A DNA stretch of 12,366 nucleotides from Gudongella sp034004165 (GCA_034004165.1 JAVEXI010000048.1:1-12366), one strand, 5' to 3'; positions 1 to 8,156 are shown, counted from the stretch's first letter. Notes: generated by a model not told the origin, from the sequence alone. Numbers and translations: made by a program.

Positions 1-451
1 TCAGACCTTGCGTAAAGTTCTTTCCTGGAAATGACTCAGCATATTCAGGCTTATCTGTAATGTCTGCACCAAAACCTGGAGTTTCACCGTGTTGCATAAC
101 TTTTAAGCCTGCAACAGTACCACTTGAATAGAGTCCAAGTTGGAATACAATATCTCCATGAAATCCGCCGCTGGCGACCTTAAATGCATAACCTACTACA
201 TTTCCATCTTCCGTAGCTTCAAGAACTTCTGTCACATTTCCGTTAGCAGATTTTATCTGATCAAGAAGGCTATCTTCTATAGGAACAAAATCGTTTGCAT
301 CAGGGAATATTTCAAGCAAAGCACCAAAGCTCTCAAGTTTCTCTCTTTCTGCAATCACAGGTGCTGTCATTGAGTTAACTCCAGCAAGAATTCCTCCTGC
401 CAGTGCAGTTATTATTAGTAGTACTATACCTAGTTTTATAGTTTCGTTCAT
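1..451 (-). CDS. rnfG: Rnf electron transport complex subunit RnfG, 3' end cut by the window
   Basis: RnfG is the membrane-anchored, periplasm-type flavoprotein subunit of the Rnf ferredoxin:NAD+ oxidoreductase. It carries a covalently bound FMN. I read 150 codons from an ATG at 451; the frame is open to the window edge. Residues 5-25 form one hydrophobic anchor (LGIVLLIITALAGGILAG). The FMN-binding domain follows, with the family motif HGETPGFG at 121-128. The threonine that carries FMN lies nearer the C-terminus and is outside the window, so it cannot be checked. The ATG directly follows the rnfD stop codon with no gap. Its Shine-Dalgarno GGGGAGG lies inside the last rnfD codons, which implies translational coupling. 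Identity is firm from the motif, the anchor and the C-D-G order; only completeness is unknown. Confidence 0.93.
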   Translation of the reverse strand, partial: MNETIKLGIVLLIITALAGGILAGVNSMTAPVIAEREKLESFGALLEIFPDANDFVPIEDSLLDQIKSANGNVTEVLEATEDGNVVGYAFKVASGGFHGDIVFQLGLYSSGTVAGLKVMQHGETPGFGADITDKPEYAESFPGKNFTQGL

Positions 452-1420
452 CTATTTTACCTCCCCAAAAACCTTAGGTCCTGTGTATCTCTCAATTAGT
501 GGAGCGGCAACGTTCATTATCAGTATCGAATAGCTAACACCTTCTGGTAGTCCGCCTTTGACTCTGATAAGCGCTGTCAGTATACCAGCACCTAGTGCAA
601 ACAGGATTTTCCCGAAAGGAGTAACCGGTGTGGAAGAATAATCGGTTGCCATAAAGAAAGCACCCAGTATCAAACCGCCACCAAATACATGATAAACAAG
701 ATTTCCAGCATCTACGCCTAGAACCATCAGTATTACACTTGTTGTTGCTATGTATACAACTGGTATCTTCCAGTCTATTACATTTCTAATGATAAGGTAT
801 GCAGCACCAATAAGAAGCAATATTACTGAAGTCTCACCGATAACGCCTCCAATATCTCCAAATATCATCCTTTGCATTACTGGAAGATTACCTCCACCGC
901 TTTTTAATATCTGAAGTGGTGTAGCCGCACTAATTCCATCTGGTGTAGTATATGCGGACATTATTGTAGGCCAAGAAGCAACCAAAGTAGCCCTGGCAGC
1001 CAAAGCTGGGTTCATGAAGTTTTGTCCGATACCACCAAAAAATTCTTTTACAATTATAATAGCAAATCCTGCTCCGAATACTGCTACCCACCAAGGTGTA
1101 CTGGCAGGAAGGTTCATCGCCAAGAGTACTCCGGTTACGACAGCGCTAAGGTCTCCGATTCTGATTGGCTTTTTGAATAGTTTTTGTATCAGTGCTTCAA
1201 AGCCTACAGCAGCAGCTGCTGTAACGAGAATCAGTTTAAGTGCATTTAGACCAAAGAAGTAAACGCTTCCAATCATTGCTGGCAGCAATGCAATAAGTAC
1301 GTCTGTCATGATTCGCTTTGTAGTCTCATCAGATTTAAAGTGAGGAGACTGTGATACGATAAGCATATCATCTAGTATAACAGGGTCATTTTGTCCCTGA
1401 CCCATTACTTTTTCACTCAT
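452..1420 (-). CDS. rnfD: Rnf electron transport complex membrane subunit RnfD
   Basis: RnfD is an integral membrane subunit of the Rnf complex, related to NqrB, and helps carry electrons across the membrane during ion pumping. The protein has 322 residues, usual for the family. It has a short polar N-terminus with SPHFKSDETT at 25-34, then about eight to ten hydrophobic segments (for example near 41-56, 61-76, 110-125, 195-212, 219-236, 270-287). The FMN attachment motif of the NqrB/RnfD family is present as DGISAATPL at 161-169, so Thr167 is the expected flavinylated residue. The family's usual SGAT reads SAAT here. The GIGQNFMNPALAARA block at 130-144 is also typical. The ATG at 1420 is preceded by AGGAGG with a 7-nt spacer. 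The gap from rnfC is 16 bp and the stop abuts the rnfG start, so the genes form one operon. Confidence 0.97.
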   Translation of the reverse strand: MSEKVMGQGQNDPVILDDMLIVSQSPHFKSDETTKRIMTDVLIALLPAMIGSVYFFGLNALKLILVTAAAAVGFEALIQKLFKKPIRIGDLSAVVTGVLLAMNLPASTPWWVAVFGAGFAIIIVKEFFGGIGQNFMNPALAARATLVASWPTIMSAYTTPDGISAATPLQILKSGGGNLPVMQRMIFGDIGGVIGETSVILLLIGAAYLIIRNVIDWKIPVVYIATTSVILMVLGVDAGNLVYHVFGGGLILGAFFMATDYSSTPVTPFGKILFALGAGILTALIRVKGGLPEGVSYSILIMNVAAPLIERYTGPKVFGEVK

Positions 1421-1436
1421 TCATCTTCCTCCTAAC

Positions 1437-2762
1437 CTATGATTTTTTTCTCTTTGCTAGAATTTCTTTTTTAATGTTCCTTATGGATTCTGAAATCGGC
1501 CTCTTGGAAGGACAGACAAATGAGCAAGCTCCACACTCAACGCAGGAAAGCGCTGAATATCTGTCAGCCATTTCAATTTCATTTTTCAATGCGTATGCAC
1601 TGATAAACAGCGGCTGTAATCTTGAAGGACATGCATCAACGCACTTGCCGCATTTAATACACGGAAGTACTTCCTGTTCTTTAACCTCTTCCTCAGGCAG
1701 TACCAAGATTCCTCCTGATCCTTTCTGAATAGGAACATCTAAAGTAAACTGAGCTATACCCATCATAGGTCCACCACCAATAACTTTGCCAGGCTTGCCG
1801 ACAAAGCCACCACACTGACTGATTAAATCACTGAATGGGGTTCCTATTCTAGCCATTATATTCTTAGGTTCTGCAATTCCTCTTCCTGTAACTGTAACAA
1901 CTCTTTCATACAGCGGTTTGCCATACAAAATTGCCTCTGCTATGGCTTTAGCAGATGATACGTTAGAGACTACACACCCAACGTCCATTGGCAATGCTCC
2001 AGTTTTAACTTTTCTTCCAGTAACCGCATCGATGATTCTCTTCTCATCTCCTTGTGGGTACTTTGTTTTAAGTGCTACAACCTCTATGCCGTCTGCAGGA
2101 TCAACAGCCTTCTTCAAAGCTTCAACTGCATTCAGTTTGTTATCTTCTACTGCTATGTACGCTTTTTCAACGCTTAATGCCTTTTTGATTGCTTTTAACC
2201 CAAAGACTACAAGTTCTGGGTACTCGAGCATAACTCTGTGGTCTGCTGTAAGGTAAGGTTCACATTCAGCACCGTTAAGTATAATTACGTCGATTGGTTT
2301 CTCTTTTGGCGGAGAAAACTTTACATGTGCTGGGAAACTTGCTCCTCCCATACCTGTGATGCCTTTTTCTTTAATAATTGCAATTATCTCTTCGGGAGTA
2401 AGATTGTCGAGACTTTCTCTTTGTTCATACTCTTCCTTTTCTTCAGTGCCATCGTTTTCAATGACAACACACCTGGTCTTCATGCCGGTAGGAGTATATA
2501 AAATCTTAATCTCCTTAACAGTACCTGCTATACTGGCGTGTATGTTTCCTGAAACAAATGCACTGGACTCTCCTATTTTCTGCCCTATTTTTACTCTGTC
2601 ACCTACATTCACTATAGGGTCACATGGTGCTCCTGTATGCTGATGCAGCGGTATGTAAGCAAATTGAGGGCTTTCTGATGCAATTATTGACTTTTCTTCT
2701 GTCAGCTCTTTGAACTCGGGCACATGAACTCCACCCTTAAAAGTCAATTTTCCTTGGCTCAT
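1437..2762 (-). CDS. rnfC: Rnf electron transport complex subunit RnfC (NADH/FMN and 2x[4Fe-4S])
   Basis: RnfC is the peripheral cytoplasmic subunit of the Rnf complex that exchanges electrons with NAD(H). The 441-residue length matches clostridial RnfC, which lacks the long C-terminal repeats of proteobacterial RsxC. Visible parts in order: an N-terminal barrel-sandwich region (about 30-90, with HQHTGAPCDPIVNVGDRV at 40-57); the nucleotide/FMN-binding Rossmann-like region with GMGGASFPAHVKF (137-149) and LNGAECEPYLTADHR (162-176); a SLBB-like segment around 285-345; and a ferredoxin domain with two CxxCxxCxxxC sets, Cys368/371/374/378 and Cys407/410/413/417, each followed by Pro one or two residues later. 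The ATG at 2762 is chosen for the AGAGGTGG ribosome binding site 7 nt upstream. It is the first gene of the rnf operon, with a promoter about 80 bp upstream. Confidence 0.98.
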   Translation of the reverse strand: MSQGKLTFKGGVHVPEFKELTEEKSIIASESPQFAYIPLHQHTGAPCDPIVNVGDRVKIGQKIGESSAFVSGNIHASIAGTVKEIKILYTPTGMKTRCVVIENDGTEEKEEYEQRESLDNLTPEEIIAIIKEKGITGMGGASFPAHVKFSPPKEKPIDVIILNGAECEPYLTADHRVMLEYPELVVFGLKAIKKALSVEKAYIAVEDNKLNAVEALKKAVDPADGIEVVALKTKYPQGDEKRIIDAVTGRKVKTGALPMDVGCVVSNVSSAKAIAEAILYGKPLYERVVTVTGRGIAEPKNIMARIGTPFSDLISQCGGFVGKPGKVIGGGPMMGIAQFTLDVPIQKGSGGILVLPEEEVKEQEVLPCIKCGKCVDACPSRLQPLFISAYALKNEIEMADRYSALSCVECGACSFVCPSKRPISESIRNIKKEILAKRKKS

Positions 2763-2838
2763 TCGTATTCCACCTCTTTACTTGATATAATTTTAGCAAT
2801 TCATGACGCTTCTATGCACACAAATCACTGCTATGAAC

Positions 2839-2867
2839 ATTATAGCATTAAATAGTTTGAATGTATA
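2839..2867 (-). promoter_or_regulatory. Predicted SigA-type promoter of the rnfCDG operon
   Basis: On the minus strand a -35 TATACA (2862-2867, 4/6 to consensus) is separated by 17 bp from an exact -10 TATAAT (2839-2844). TGC directly precedes the -10, giving the extended TGn form. A start near 2832 would leave a leader of about 70 nt before the rnfC ATG. I see no convincing riboswitch, attenuator or redox (Rex) palindrome in that leader. The call is from motif match only. Confidence 0.7.
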
Positions 2868-2912
2868 TAAATATGGGTATCTTATTTAATTGTTTATTGG
2901 GAAAAAATAGAC

Positions 2913-2999
2913 TGGTGCGAGTGATGGGACTTGAACCCATACGCCAATGCTGGCACATGCCCCTCAAACATGCCTGTCTGCCGATTCCAGCACACTCGC
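2913..2999 (-). tRNA. tRNA-Leu(GAG), CCA encoded
   Basis: This 87-nt gene folds as a class II (long variable arm) tRNA. The acceptor GCGAGTG pairs with CACTCGC, followed by discriminator A and an encoded CCA. The D-arm has the leucine-type GGAATCGGCAGAC. The anticodon arm has a 5-bp stem (one G-U pair) and loop TTGAGGG, giving anticodon GAG at 2963-2965, which reads CUC and CUU. The variable arm pairs TGCCA with TGGCG (one G-U pair). The T-arm is ATGGG-TTCAAGT-CCCAT. A run of six T follows shortly after the 3' end (complement of 2902-2907) and may aid termination, although no separate hairpin is seen. The gene lies between the lipoprotein gene and the rnf promoter and has its own promoter. 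Confidence 0.98.
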
Positions 3000-3009
3000 A
3001 CAAAAGACG

Positions 3010-3031
3010 CAGAGGCATATAATGCTCTGCT
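3010..3031 (-). other. Hairpin in the leader of tRNA-Leu(GAG) / after the lipoprotein gene
   Basis: GCAGAG and CTCTGC form a 6-bp stem, extended by CAT/ATG with one bulged C, around a 3-nt loop. The sequence GTCTTTTG follows it on the minus strand. It sits between the tRNA promoter and the mature tRNA 5' end. It could be a weak terminator for the upstream polA operon or only a structured pre-tRNA leader. The T-tract is poor, so I do not call it a terminator. Confidence 0.4.
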
Positions 3032-3050
3032 AAAGAATTGTTACTTGTTT

Positions 3051-3079
3051 ATTATAATACTTTTTTACTGCAATATCAA
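3051..3079 (-). promoter_or_regulatory. Predicted strong promoter of tRNA-Leu(GAG)
   Basis: On the minus strand a -35 TTGATA (3074-3079, 5/6) lies 17 bp from an exact -10 TATAAT (3051-3056). The predicted start near 3044 leaves a leader of about 45 nt before the tRNA. The -35 lies only 2 bp past the TGA of the lipoprotein gene, so the promoter uses almost the whole gap between the two genes. Confidence 0.8.
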
Positions 3080-3081
3080 CT

Positions 3082-4749
3082 TCAATCTGTATAAAAGGCA
3101 AGAAAACACTTTTCTAGTCCTCTGTATAGATTATTAAAACTCGGTTCAAGTGGCCCCATTATTTCAGAATCAACCATCAGTACTCTATTTTTAAAATATA
3201 GTGTTCCAAAAGGAAGATTCCCAGCAAATGAATCTTGAAACTTTCTAAACACCATAGTCCTGTCATCATCACCCCAAAAGTTATATACATCGTCTACAGA
3301 ATTATTAAAATCATCTTCTTCAGCTAATTCATCCAAGGCATTAAGTTCTAGAAGCATTTTCTTGTATTCAGGTACAACAGACAGACTGTAATTTAATAAG
3401 GCAATATCGTAATCTCCTGACTCAAAAATCCTAAAAAGAGCCTGGCTTCTAGTCTCATCTTTTAGAGGCACTAGGTTCACAATTTCTATTCCTATTCCAG
3501 TTTCCACAAGGTTGTTCCTTATTATTTCTGTGACAGCAGACATTTGGCGACTTTCAGTGTCAACTAAGAGCCTTAATGTCAGTTCTTCTCCGTTTTCTAT
3601 AGAGATGACTTTTTCTGTCATAGGATCAACTTCGTATGAATCAGTTCTACTTAACTCGTACAGAGCATTTTCTTTGCTATACCCATATCTACAACATGAT
3701 TGATCTGACAGATATGAATCTGGATGCACTGGGGTATCTGTCTGTGTCGCATGCTGTAAGAAAACCTTATCAATAATACTTTGTCTATCAACTGAGTACA
3801 TTATTGCTTTCTTTAGAGCAAGCCCTTCTTCACCTTCAAATCGCTCTTTGTTGAAAGCCATAAATTCAAGTTCATCAGAAACGTATTCATAAAATTTTAT
3901 TCTGGTCAGGTGGTCGTATTTATCCCAGTCAGAGCCTACATTTCTAGCCATGCTGAGCTTTCCAGTCTCAAATGCTGTGAGTATAATTCTCTCATCTTCA
4001 AATATTTTCCCATTTATTCTGGCAATCTGTGGCGTGCCTCCTCTATAGGCAGGATTTGCAACAAGCTTAACTTCTTTATATTTTATATAATCTCGATATT
4101 TAAAAGGACCTGTTCCAATAGGTATATAACCATCACGTTTTAAGACGTCGTTACCAGTAGATCTCGATACTATTGGAAATGTCAGAAGATCTTTCCAGTT
4201 ACCAATAGGTTCCTTTAAGATAACTTCAACACTTTTTTCTGAAGTTTTCTTTATTTTTATGAAATTAAGATCCACATTGCCCCTGACTGAACTAATTAAT
4301 AGTTTAGTCAAATATCCTTCTTCTTTAGCGGCAACAAGTGCATTGAAAGTATGAACTACATCATCAGCAGTAAACAAATCTCCATTGTGCCAATATACGT
4401 CGTCTCTCAAAAATACTTCTATTCGCCTTCCATCTTCGTCTATAGTATAAGTGGATGCAAGCTGAGGGATTGGCTCCATGTTCTTATCGTATTCAAACAA
4501 ACCTTCGAATATCAGCTTGCTGAAATAATAATAGTCGAGATTGTCTATTAAGAGTGGGTTCAAATCGTTAAATCCAGTTAAAGGGACACTGATTTCACCA
4601 TTTTCAACTATGAGATACTCTACACTTTTTTCTGTATCTTCTGCTGGTTGTTCAAATATTTCTAAACCACAACCACTCAACATAACACTAAATGAAAGTA
4701 CGGTGAGGACAATTAATGTTATCTTTGAGATAAAATAATTTCTATTCAC
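3082..4749 (-). CDS. ABC transporter substrate-binding lipoprotein, family 5 (OppA/DppA-like)
   Basis: The product is a predicted membrane-anchored extracellular solute-binding protein of the family that binds oligopeptides, dipeptides, nickel or sugars for ABC importers. Of 555 residues, 1-26 are a lipoprotein signal peptide with a hydrophobic core (TLIVLTVLSFSVM) and lipobox LSGC, so Cys27 would be lipidated. Family signatures follow: GLFEYDKNMEPIPQLA (83-98), DVYWHNGDLFTADDVVHTFN (117-136) and GTGPFKY (212-218). Length is normal for the family. The start is GTG at 4749, supported by GAGGTG with a 7-nt spacer. This start lies inside the end of coaE (8-bp overlap), so expression is probably coupled to coaE. 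No permease or ATPase gene lies nearby, so partner and ligand are unknown. A non-transport, sensory role is possible but is inference. Confidence 0.93.
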   Translation of the reverse strand: MNRNYFISKITLIVLTVLSFSVMLSGCGLEIFEQPAEDTEKSVEYLIVENGEISVPLTGFNDLNPLLIDNLDYYYFSKLIFEGLFEYDKNMEPIPQLASTYTIDEDGRRIEVFLRDDVYWHNGDLFTADDVVHTFNALVAAKEEGYLTKLLISSVRGNVDLNFIKIKKTSEKSVEVILKEPIGNWKDLLTFPIVSRSTGNDVLKRDGYIPIGTGPFKYRDYIKYKEVKLVANPAYRGGTPQIARINGKIFEDERIILTAFETGKLSMARNVGSDWDKYDHLTRIKFYEYVSDELEFMAFNKERFEGEEGLALKKAIMYSVDRQSIIDKVFLQHATQTDTPVHPDSYLSDQSCCRYGYSKENALYELSRTDSYEVDPMTEKVISIENGEELTLRLLVDTESRQMSAVTEIIRNNLVETGIGIEIVNLVPLKDETRSQALFRIFESGDYDIALLNYSLSVVPEYKKMLLELNALDELAEEDDFNNSVDDVYNFWGDDDRTMVFRKFQDSFAGNLPFGTLYFKNRVLMVDSEIMGPLEPSFNNLYRGLEKCFLAFYTD

Positions 4750-5416
4750 AATCTTTCACCTCATCAGTTCTGTGTTTATCATAATGTATGTCCTTTAAAA
4801 GCTCTTGATGAAGCTTATCTAGATTTTGTTCAATCTGAGTTCTTAACTCTTCTACAGTACCTGTATTATTTATGATGACATCTGCAAGCTCTTTTTTAAT
4901 CTCTATGTCAGTCTGAGCCATAATCCTTTGGTTAGCCTCTTCAACAGTTAACCCGTTTCGTTCTTTAAGCCTTTCTATTTGTGTATTTTTATCAGCATAA
5001 ATAAGCCAAATCTGATCATATTTTCTACTACCTGTCTTTGTTTTTTCTAAAGTCTCAAAAAGCAAAGGTATATCTAGAAAAATGATTTCATCCTTGCACT
5101 TTTCGATAATATTTGTAATCTCAGCATTTATAATGGGGTGAAGCAAGTTATCGAGCCGCGCCCTTTGCGACGGGTCCGCAAATATTATTTCAGCAAGTTT
5201 CTTACGGTCTATTTCCTCAGTTCTTTCATCCCAAACCGACGGGAAGTTATCTTTAATTGCACTATTACCCAATTGACCTGGTTCTACGACTTCTCTTGCT
5301 ATCTTATCAGCGTCTACAACAGTGTATCCTCTTTCGGAGATTAAGGCTGCAGCTGTTGATTTCCCAGTCGCTATGCCGCCTGTAATCCCTACAATAAATG
5401 GTTTATTTAGTGTCAT
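4742..5416 (-). CDS. coaE: Dephospho-CoA kinase
   Basis: CoaE phosphorylates the ribose 3'-hydroxyl of dephospho-CoA with ATP, the last step of coenzyme A synthesis in the cytoplasm. The 224-residue protein has the P-loop GGIATGKS (13-20), the substrate-site segment DADKIAREV (35-43), LDIPLLFE (114-121) and the lid-like LKERNGLTVEEANQRI (150-165). A longer frame reaches up to 5458, but I choose the ATG at 5416. It has an AAGGAG ribosome binding site 9 nt upstream, and the residues before it match nothing in the family. It overlaps the end of polA by 14 bp. The last 20 or so residues are a charged tail beyond the usual family end (about 200 residues). That tail also carries the ribosome binding site and GTG start of the following lipoprotein gene. 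Confidence 0.96.
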   Translation of the reverse strand: MTLNKPFIVGITGGIATGKSTAAALISERGYTVVDADKIAREVVEPGQLGNSAIKDNFPSVWDERTEEIDRKKLAEIIFADPSQRARLDNLLHPIINAEITNIIEKCKDEIIFLDIPLLFETLEKTKTGSRKYDQIWLIYADKNTQIERLKERNGLTVEEANQRIMAQTDIEIKKELADVIINNTGTVEELRTQIEQNLDKLHQELLKDIHYDKHRTDEVKDCE

Positions 5417-8066
5417 ACCAACTGTCTCCTTCGACAATATCAACCTTAAGAGGGACATCTAACTTTATGGCATTTTCCATAATGTCCTTCATCATTGTTG
5501 TCACATAATTTATTTCATCAACATAAGCTTCAATTATCAGTTCATCGTGAATTGTAAGTATGAGCCTTGACTTAAGTTTTTCATCTTTTAGTCTCTTATA
5601 TACCTTTACCATAGCCAATTTTATTATGTCAGCAGCACTTCCCTGAATGGGCATATTCATTGCTACCCTTTCTCCAAAACCTCTGATGTTAAAGTTTCGT
5701 GATTCAAGCTCTGGAATATACCTTCTTCTATTTAGAAGGGTTTCCACGTATCCGTGGTTTCTGCCTGACGCTATAGAACTATCCATATATTCTTTTACTT
5801 TTTCGTAATTTTTAAAGTAATTATCGATATAGGTTCTTGCTTCTTTCCTGGCGATTCCAAGATCTTTTGAGAGGCTGAAATCCGATATCCCATATATAAT
5901 GCTAAAATTAACCGTCTTAGCTTTATATCTTAAATCTGAAGTAACATCTTCCAATGGGACTCCAAAGACTTCGGAAGCTGTCTTTGAGTGGATATCTACA
6001 CCATGAATAAAGGCATCTTTCATTTTTGGATCCCCAGATATATGGGCGAGTATACGTAGTTCTATCTGAGAATAATCTCCATCCAAAAGTTTGAATCCTG
6101 GTTTTTCTGCGACGAAAGCTTTCCTGATTTTTCTTCCATCCTCAGTTCTGACAGGGATGTTCTGTAGATTAGGTTCTGTACTGGATATCCTCCCAGTAGA
6201 AGTAACTGTCTGGTTGAATTTAGAATGAATTCTGCCTGTGTCTTTTTTTATAAGTGGAATCATCCCATCAATATAAGTCGACCTGAGCTTCGTTATCTGT
6301 CTGTACCTAAGAAGTTTTAAAACTATAGGGTGGTCATCTTGGAGAGTTTCCAAAACTTCTGCATCAGTAGAGTAGCCTGTCTTTGTCTTCTTAATGACCC
6401 TCAGATTCAAGTCCTCAAACAGAATCTCTCCCAGTTGCTTAGTTGAGTTTATATTAAAGTCTCTCCCAGCGTATTTATAAATCAATTTTTCAAGTTCTTC
6501 AATTTCAGCTGTATACTCCTGCCCAAGTTCCTCCAATTTTGCTGTGTCAACCGCAACTCCTGATCTTTCCATGCTGGCCAAAACTTCAACAAGAGGCATT
6601 TCCACTTCGTCGAAAAGCTCATGCATATTTCTTTCAGTAATAATTTCCATCATAGGAGGCTCAAGTTTTTCTGTTGTCTGGACAATAAAGCTCAAGTATT
6701 CAAGTAGTTCCTTCTCGGGCATTTCAGAAAGCAGTTTCTTCTCTTTCTTAGCCTGACTGATTATATCAGGTCCAAATATTCCAAAATACTCTTCACTTAA
6801 TTTGTTTATTGATAGGTTGCTCTGGCTTGGATTAATGATGTATTCAGCTATTGATGCGTCAAAGTTAAACCCGTTAAGATCCCACCCTAATTGAAGCATG
6901 TATCCCAGCTCAGCCTTCATATCCCATCCAATTTTAATTATTTCAGGGCTTTCAAAGATTTGTCTGAACGACATCAATAATTCTGTGGAATGTGGTTCAT
7001 TCATTTTAAAATAATTAAGTCTCTCAGCACCGCATTTCAAAATAAAATATATAGCATTATCTTCAAGATAATCACCTTCGAAGAGAATTTTGAATACGAC
7101 TTTCTCTTTGTTTTCAATTTCCTTAATCATACTTGCAGCTTCTGCAGGGTTCTTAATCTCAGTAGGTAGTGGATAGCTCTTTACAGTTATTTCATCTGGT
7201 CTGGCAGGAAGCTTTGATAAAAGTGCTCTAAATTCAAGTTCCTCGTACTTTTCTCTCAGTTTATCAATACTCGCATCTCCAGTTTCAAGATCCTCTAATC
7301 CTAAATCCAAAGGTACATTCAATATTATCTCGCCTAACTTTCTACTGAGAAAAGCCTGGCTTTTATTCTCTATAAGCCTTTCTTTAAGTTTTGCGCCACT
7401 TATATTATCAACTGAATTATATACTTCCTCCAGTGTCCCATACTCACTTATTAATTTTAAAGCTGTCTTTTCACCAACTCCAGGCACCCCTGGAATGTTG
7501 TCCGATTTGTCTCCCATAAGACCCTTTATATCTATAAAAGCTTTTGGAGCCACTCCATATTCTTCTTCAATTCTGTCTTTATCATACACTTCTACTTCTG
7601 AAATGCCTTTTTTGGTCAATAGCACCTTTGTGCTATCTGATGCAAGTTGCAGATAATCTCTGTCGCCGGTTACAAGAAAAACTTCCATTCCATCGCTTTC
7701 ACCTTTTGAAGCGAGTGTTCCCGCAATATCATCTGCTTCATAATCCTGCATATCTAAAGTCTTTATTCCCATATATTGCAGAATTTCTTTTACGATAGGA
7801 AATTGCTGCGACAGTTCTCCAGGCGTTTTGTCCCTGGTCCCCTTATAATCTTCGTATTCATGATGCCTTAAGGTCTTTCCGCCTCTGTCAAAGGCAACAC
7901 ATATATGTGTCGGTTTATATTCTTCAATTATTCTATTAAACATATTTATAAATCCCAGTACAGCATTTGTATATATGCCACTTTTAGTGTTCAGCAAAGG
8001 CATGGCATAAAATGCCCTGTGCACGAGCGAACTGCCATCTATTACCATAAGTTTTTTCTCTGTCAT
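5403..8066 (-). CDS. polA: DNA polymerase I
   Basis: PolA fills gaps and removes RNA primers in lagging-strand synthesis and repair. The 887-residue protein has an N-terminal 5'-3' exonuclease/flap domain (about 1-290) with MVIDGSSLVHRAFYAMP (7-23), DYEADD (108-113), GDRDYL (134-139) and GLMGDKSDNIPGVPGVGEKT (182-201). A middle 3'-5' exonuclease-fold domain (about 300-480) follows. The polymerase domain has TSTGRISSTEPNLQNIP (622-638), motif A DGDYSQIELR (662-671), motif B with Arg713/Lys717/Phe721/Tyr725 and motif C HDE at 840-842. The middle domain lacks its metal ligands: no DxE near 325-330, WDMKAEL instead of an N-x-x-x-D motif at 381-387, and FIVQTTEKL where Tyr and Asp are expected (460-468). 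Proofreading is therefore probably absent, as in Bacillus PolA. The ATG at 8066 follows GGAGG with an 8-nt spacer. Confidence 0.98.
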   Translation of the reverse strand: MTEKKLMVIDGSSLVHRAFYAMPLLNTKSGIYTNAVLGFINMFNRIIEEYKPTHICVAFDRGGKTLRHHEYEDYKGTRDKTPGELSQQFPIVKEILQYMGIKTLDMQDYEADDIAGTLASKGESDGMEVFLVTGDRDYLQLASDSTKVLLTKKGISEVEVYDKDRIEEEYGVAPKAFIDIKGLMGDKSDNIPGVPGVGEKTALKLISEYGTLEEVYNSVDNISGAKLKERLIENKSQAFLSRKLGEIILNVPLDLGLEDLETGDASIDKLREKYEELEFRALLSKLPARPDEITVKSYPLPTEIKNPAEAASMIKEIENKEKVVFKILFEGDYLEDNAIYFILKCGAERLNYFKMNEPHSTELLMSFRQIFESPEIIKIGWDMKAELGYMLQLGWDLNGFNFDASIAEYIINPSQSNLSINKLSEEYFGIFGPDIISQAKKEKKLLSEMPEKELLEYLSFIVQTTEKLEPPMMEIITERNMHELFDEVEMPLVEVLASMERSGVAVDTAKLEELGQEYTAEIEELEKLIYKYAGRDFNINSTKQLGEILFEDLNLRVIKKTKTGYSTDAEVLETLQDDHPIVLKLLRYRQITKLRSTYIDGMIPLIKKDTGRIHSKFNQTVTSTGRISSTEPNLQNIPVRTEDGRKIRKAFVAEKPGFKLLDGDYSQIELRILAHISGDPKMKDAFIHGVDIHSKTASEVFGVPLEDVTSDLRYKAKTVNFSIIYGISDFSLSKDLGIARKEARTYIDNYFKNYEKVKEYMDSSIASGRNHGYVETLLNRRRYIPELESRNFNIRGFGERVAMNMPIQGSAADIIKLAMVKVYKRLKDEKLKSRLILTIHDELIIEAYVDEINYVTTMMKDIMENAIKLDVPLKVDIVEGDSWYDTK

Positions 8067-8086
8067 GTCATCGCCTCCATATATGT

Positions 8087-8115
8087 AGTATACATTATTG
8101 ATACTGTCAGGTAAA
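8087..8115 (-). promoter_or_regulatory. Possible promoter of the polA-coaE operon
   Basis: On the minus strand TTTACC (8110-8115, 4/6) lies 17 bp from TATACT (8087-8092, 5/6). A start about 7 bp further on would give a very short leader that begins near the ribosome binding site, so this is a moderate candidate. A small dyad ATGTA-GTA-TACAT (8083-8095) overlaps the -10. Confidence 0.45.
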
Positions 8116-8142
8116 CTTAGACACTTAAATAATTAAGCTAAG
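8116..8142. repeat. Interrupted inverted repeat between polA and tRNA-Leu(CAA)
   Basis: CTTAG-ACA-CTTAA at 8116-8128 is mirrored by TTAAG-CTAAG at 8133-8142 around the loop ATAA. This gives two 5-bp arms with a 3-nt bulge on one side. It abuts the predicted polA -35 and lies just before the tRNA-Leu(CAA) -35. It could be a regulator site or a chance AT-rich dyad; I see no match to a known operator such as the clostridial LexA box. Confidence 0.35.
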
Positions 8143-8156
8143 GTATTAAAAATATA

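Noticed and set aside
2763..2912. Rex-type or other redox operator before rnfC
   Set aside because: AT-rich pieces such as TTGTTTATT occur, but no palindrome matching TTGTTAA-N4-TTAACAA is present.
2880..2912. Independent intrinsic terminator after tRNA-Leu(GAG)
   Set aside because: A T6 run is present on the minus strand, but there is no hairpin apart from the tRNA itself.
2931..3137. 68-codon plus-strand frame over tRNA-Leu(GAG)
   Set aside because: It lies antisense to the tRNA and its promoter, with no ribosome binding site or recognisable domain.
5417..5458. 14-codon N-terminal extension of coaE within polA
   Set aside because: The P-loop follows the ATG at 5416 at the normal distance, and that ATG has an AAGGAG site; the extension matches nothing in the family.
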